Below are positions 59,873-64,000 of a stretch of 64,000 bases of DNA, piece after piece. Below the pieces are notes generated by a model. It did no database searches. It was not told where the DNA came from and was given only the letters and a program-made list of their open reading frames with translations. A program made the translations under genes and the position numbers. Position 1 is the first letter of the stretch, and every line of letters starts with the position of its first letter. The DNA lies in contig NZ_JAPNJW010000001.1 in the NCBI RefSeq assembly GCF_026626745.1, forward strand, positions 5,130,001 through 5,194,000, read 5' to 3'. Origin of the DNA: Nannocystis sp. RBIL2 (lineage in GTDB: Bacteria > Myxococcota_A > Polyangia > Nannocystales > Nannocystaceae).

Positions 59873-60700
59873 GTGCTGTCGCCCCGCCTCGCCGCGATCC
59901 GTGCCCCGATCCTCGTGATCTGGTGCGCCGCGGCGGTGCTGGCCGCGATCGACTTCCTCCGCGACGTCGAGCCCGCCCACGTGCGCCTCGCCCTCTTCAT
60001 CGCCACCGTGGTCGTCGAGGTGCTCGCGCTCGCCACCGCGATGGCCGGCCGGCGCGCCCTCGCCAGCGACGATCCGACCCGCGGCGCGAGCACTGCGATC
60101 TGCCTCGGCCTCGGCCTGCGCGTCGCCGCCGAGCTGCGCCTCGGCCTGATGTACCTGTCGGCTGTCCCTTCGGTCATCTTGAAGCGCCCTGCCCTCGCGG
60201 ACGCCTTCTTGTACGGCCTGCGCTATCTCTACATCGCCGCCGACCTCGCCCTGCTGCTCGGCGTCGTCCGCAGCCTCCGCGGCCTGCGGCGCAGCGGTCT
60301 CGGCATTCGCACGCGGCCGCGCGACCTCCTGGTCGTCCTCCTCGTCGTCCCGCTGCCGCTCGCGGTCTACGCATTGCAGGCGGAGGTCGTCCCGGCCCCG
60401 ACCGACAACGGCATCATCACCTTTCGCCTGCTCGCCGCCAGCGTCGGCGCCCTCGCCGGCAGCTACTGCGTCGTCCTCGCCGGCGCCGCCCTGCAGCTCG
60501 GTGGCACGTGGGCGTGGATCTGGGGCGCCGCGGGGGTCGCCGGCATCGCTCGCGCGCTGTCCTTCGTCGCCGCCGCCGCCGCCGACCACGCGCTGCCGCG
60601 GGCTGGCGCCATCCTGCTCGAGCAGGGCCTGCTGTGGACATTCGCCTGCGCCTGGCTGCTGGCCACCGCCCTGCACTGGCAGCACGTGCGACGGGCCTGA
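59873..60700 (+). CDS. Integral membrane protein, about seven helices
   Basis: 275 aa from GTG 59873. About seven hydrophobic segments (for example ILVIWCAAAVLAAIDFL, LALFIATVVVEVLALAT, LLVVLLVVPLPLAVYAL, GSYCVVLAGAALQLGG) separated by short Arg-rich loops. No motif identifies a family. It converges with the flavin monooxygenase, with one base between their stop codons. A TGTCC half-site (CTGTCCCTTCGG, about 60162) is coded within it. Confidence 0.65.
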   Translation: MLSPRLAAIRAPILVIWCAAAVLAAIDFLRDVEPAHVRLALFIATVVVEVLALATAMAGRRALASDDPTRGASTAICLGLGLRVAAELRLGLMYLSAVPSVILKRPALADAFLYGLRYLYIAADLALLLGVVRSLRGLRRSGLGIRTRPRDLLVVLLVVPLPLAVYALQAEVVPAPTDNGIITFRLLAASVGALAGSYCVVLAGAALQLGGTWAWIWGAAGVAGIARALSFVAAAAADHALPRAGAILLEQGLLWTFACAWLLATALHWQHVRRA

Positions 60701-60701
60701 T

Positions 60702-62210
60702 TCACGTCGGCAGCGGCAACGGCCGCCGCGGCCCGGTCCCGCGCGAGCGCTCGTACTCCTCGAAGATCCCGGCGTAGTCGGCCGCCGTGTAGGGCGCGGT
60801 CAATTCGGCCAGCATCCCGCGCTTGCGGTACGGCGACACTCCCAGGTCCGACAGCATCACGTCGAGGTACTGATGAAAGCGCGTATTGATGGCACCCGAA
60901 CGCGCCGGCTCGAACAGGATGTTCGCCCGCTTCCACCGCTGCACTGCCGCCATTTGGCGCTCGATCTCCGGCTCCGGCGGCAGCTCGAGGTCCCCGCGCA
61001 GGTACGCCCCCAGCCACAGCATCGCCACCTCCACCCCGGGCACGTGCAAAAACCCGTGGTTGTGGCCGGCGAACGCCAGCCGCGGCGCCTTCGGGTGAAT
61101 CACGTGACGGTACAATTGCACCCCGTCCGGCTCCGCCTCGAGCAAATCGCGGTACTCCTGCGGCAGGAACGGGAATTGCGGCGACCGCGAGCCGGTCGAC
61201 ACCACCACCAGATCGCACGCCAGCTCGCGCCCGTCGGCCAGCCGCAGCCCGCGCGGCGTGTACCCGACCGGCTCTCCGCAGTGCGGCTCGATCTGCCCGC
61301 GGATCACCTGCGGGTAGTAGTTGTCGGGGGCCACCGCCACCGCCGAGCGCATCTCGAACGGCACCGGCGACCGCGGGATCAGCGTCGTCATTCGTCGGCG
61401 CACCTCGGGGTCGCGCCACAGCCCGTGCAGCCCGGCCTCGGCGCGGAGGATCGTCCCGATCAGGCCCCAGAACCCGCGCACCAGCGGGCGCAGGCGCGTG
61501 TGCAGCAGCCGCTCTGCCGGGGTCGGATGGACCCACGCCGGGATCATCGCCGTGCTCGCGCGCATGAACATGAGCCTCGTCCCGAGGACCCCGAGGACCT
61601 TGCGCGGGATCAGCCAGCGCGGCTCGCGGAACACGTGGTCGACGTGCGAGCCGCGGGCCGCCGCGAAGCTCGCCATGTCGACCGCGCTCTTGCCGAACCC
61701 GATCACCGCCACCCGCTTGTTCGCCAGCACCGCCAGATCGCGGACCTCGCGGTCGGACAGCACCTGCCCTGGAAAGCATGATCTGTCGGCCAGCTCTGGC
61801 CTGTGCGGCGCCTGCGTGTATTGTCCGCTCGCGACCACCACGAAATCGAACCGCTCGCGCCGCGGCCCCGCCGGCGTGCCCAGCTCGAGCGACCAGCCGT
61901 CCTCGCGGAACTCGCTGGCGCGCACCTCGTGTTCGGTCCGCACGTCGAGGCCGAAGTGGGCGATCGCGGCCTCCATGTAGCGCATCAGTTGTTCGCGCGT
62001 CGGGTGCAGCTCCGGCGCGAACGGCCACGGGAAGTCGGCCAATCGATAGTGTTCGGCCAGGTTTTGCAGGCGGACCTCCGGATACGCCACCGCCCATACG
62101 CCCCCTGGCCGGGGCCCGCGCTCGAACATTACGATCTCGTGGCCGAATCGCTGCAGCATCCGCGCCGCCGCGATGCCGGAGATCCCGGCGCCAATCATTG
62201 CGATCTTCAT
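60702..62210 (-). CDS. Flavin-containing monooxygenase family protein
   Basis: 502 aa. An N-terminal FAD Rossmann motif GAGISGIAAA (7-16) and a second NADPH-binding GxGxSA (VIGFGKSAVDMASFAA, about 170) fit FMO and Baeyer-Villiger enzymes. The FMO-identifying part FxGxxxHxxxY is only loosely present (FPGQVLSDREV). VVSTGSRSPQFPFLP lies in the late FAD region. It oxygenates N, S or carbonyl compounds using NADPH and O2; substrate unknown. The start at ATG 62210 begins the typical beta-strand MKIAMIGAG. Confidence 0.85.
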   Translation of the reverse strand: MKIAMIGAGISGIAAARMLQRFGHEIVMFERGPRPGGVWAVAYPEVRLQNLAEHYRLADFPWPFAPELHPTREQLMRYMEAAIAHFGLDVRTEHEVRASEFREDGWSLELGTPAGPRRERFDFVVVASGQYTQAPHRPELADRSCFPGQVLSDREVRDLAVLANKRVAVIGFGKSAVDMASFAAARGSHVDHVFREPRWLIPRKVLGVLGTRLMFMRASTAMIPAWVHPTPAERLLHTRLRPLVRGFWGLIGTILRAEAGLHGLWRDPEVRRRMTTLIPRSPVPFEMRSAVAVAPDNYYPQVIRGQIEPHCGEPVGYTPRGLRLADGRELACDLVVVSTGSRSPQFPFLPQEYRDLLEAEPDGVQLYRHVIHPKAPRLAFAGHNHGFLHVPGVEVAMLWLGAYLRGDLELPPEPEIERQMAAVQRWKRANILFEPARSGAINTRFHQYLDVMLSDLGVSPYRKRGMLAELTAPYTAADYAGIFEEYERSRGTGPRRPLPLPT

Positions 62211-62488
62211 CGGCTTCAGTGTGGGTCGGTTCGTCGGGTGGATCGTCGCATCCTACCGTGCCTCGCCTCACGCTGCACGTCGCTCCGGCAGCGCCGCGAT
62301 TCCGCGCGACGATCCGCGCCCGCCTGATGGTCTCCTGTCATTGTATTCGCGCGATCGCCCGGCGCCCTCGCGAGATGCGTGGCCCCGCGGACCCACGGTC
62401 CAGGTCACACGCCATTGGTCGGCGTGCCACCGCGCGGTGCGCTGATACGCGCGCGTCCGTCCCGCTCGCCGCGCTAAGGTGGCGCGCC

Positions 62489-63595
<1,107 letters not shown>

Positions 63596-63725
63596 GTCCC
63601 GGCGCGGCCACCCGGCCCCGCCTGCCCTGGTCGCCCCCGGACCCGCCTGATTCGCCCGTCCGGGCCCCGCCGCGGCCGACCCTTGCGCCCGCCCGACGAG
63701 CGCCGGCATCATCGAGGTCGCACGC

Positions 63726-64000
63726 ATGCACGCCCGTCACTTGATGCTCGAGAGCCCCGCCATGGGGCGCAAGGTTCACCTGTGGTGTTACGGCCATTAC
63801 GGCCCGCCCGTCATCGCCTTCCCCTCCGCCGCCGGCTTCGCCCACGAGTGGGACCGCCACGGCATGTTCGAGGTGCTCGGCCCGCTGGTCCGCGCCGGCA
63901 AGGTCAAGTTCTACTGCCCGGAGAGCAACGTCTCCCAGGTGTGGACCGACAAGGAGAGCTCGATCGCCGCGCGCATGCAGCGGCACCGCGCCTACGAGGG
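63726..64000 (+). CDS. Esterase family protein, cut by the window end
   Basis: The first 91 residues of an open frame that runs off the right edge. The sequence MHARHLMLESPAMGRKVHLW, YGHYGPPVIAFPSAAGFAHE and WDRHGMFEVLGPLVRAGKVK matches the N-terminus of the putative-esterase (PF00756-like) alpha/beta hydrolases common in myxobacteria, with the expected strand and GHxG context. The nucleophile Ser lies beyond the window. ATG 63726 is the likely start; ATG 63744 is an alternative. Confidence 0.7.
   Translation, partial: MHARHLMLESPAMGRKVHLWCYGHYGPPVIAFPSAAGFAHEWDRHGMFEVLGPLVRAGKVKFYCPESNVSQVWTDKESSIAARMQRHRAYE

Overview
The window looks like chromosomal DNA of a high-GC myxobacterium, most probably of the Nannocystaceae (Nannocystis/Plesiocystis-like). 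This is an inference from several signals: very GC-rich third codon positions; many lipoproteins whose acylated Cys is followed by a long Thr-rich stalk (often containing TTGEP); tandem fibro-slime proteins; a DUF4215-repeat protein with 14 repeats; an AgmX/PglI C-terminal protein; and a protease with a MYXO-CTERM-like tail. I see no rRNA, tRNA, prophage, transposase or CRISPR array.

Layout. 0-4 kb: two tandem fibro-slime lipoproteins, then rtcB. 4.6-10.3 kb: a lipase maturation factor homologue, a ferritin-like lipoprotein, a repeat-rich 0.8 kb non-coding tract, and an AgmX/PglI-like membrane protein with a clear terminator. 10.3-16.2 kb: deoxynucleoside kinase, a GT-C-like membrane protein overlapping a UbiA prenyltransferase, and a siroheme nitrite/sulfite reductase. 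16.3-24.6 kb: a TPR protein coupled to a trypsin-like MYXO-CTERM protease, an outer-membrane-type protein, a frameshifted fatty-acyl-AMP ligase remnant, an ATP-grasp protein, a PhzF protein and small proteins. 24.7-29 kb: a three-subunit periplasmic molybdenum hydroxylase (PaoABC-like). 29-37.7 kb: a B3/4-domain protein, PhoD phosphatase, M61 peptidase, an NtrC-type regulator without a canonical GAFTGA loop, a heme-oxygenase-like enzyme overlapping an N-acyltransferase, and an epoxide-hydrolase-like protein. 37.7-46.5 kb: AmrS and AmrB (Memo), a HEPN-like two-gene unit, acylphosphatase, two c-type-cytochrome-related proteins (one fused to a DUF5777 barrel), and a small lipoprotein coupled to a low-molecular-weight tyrosine phosphatase. 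46.7-54.2 kb: topA, an L,D-transpeptidase, and an acidic/basic DNA-binding-like protein. 54.3-64 kb: an FG-GAP lipoprotein, the DUF4215 protein, a flavin monooxygenase, a beta-helix lipoprotein, and the start of an esterase cut by the window end.

The most striking unexplained signal is a family of short palindromes (arms built on TGTCC/GGACA or variants, 4-6 nt loops, often TTCG or CGAA). They recur from about 4.6 to 57 kb, between convergent genes, at gene ends and in frame inside coding sequences. One place holds a perfect 3 x 14 bp tandem array of the half-site. Other structures worth attention are a nested inverted-repeat array at 8.2 kb, a 72-75 bp tandem repeat at 7.8-8.0 kb, a duplicated stop/Shine-Dalgarno/start region between amrS and amrB, and a terminator-like hairpin in the topA leader.

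All functions are assigned by recognising motifs and family resemblance by eye. No database search was run.
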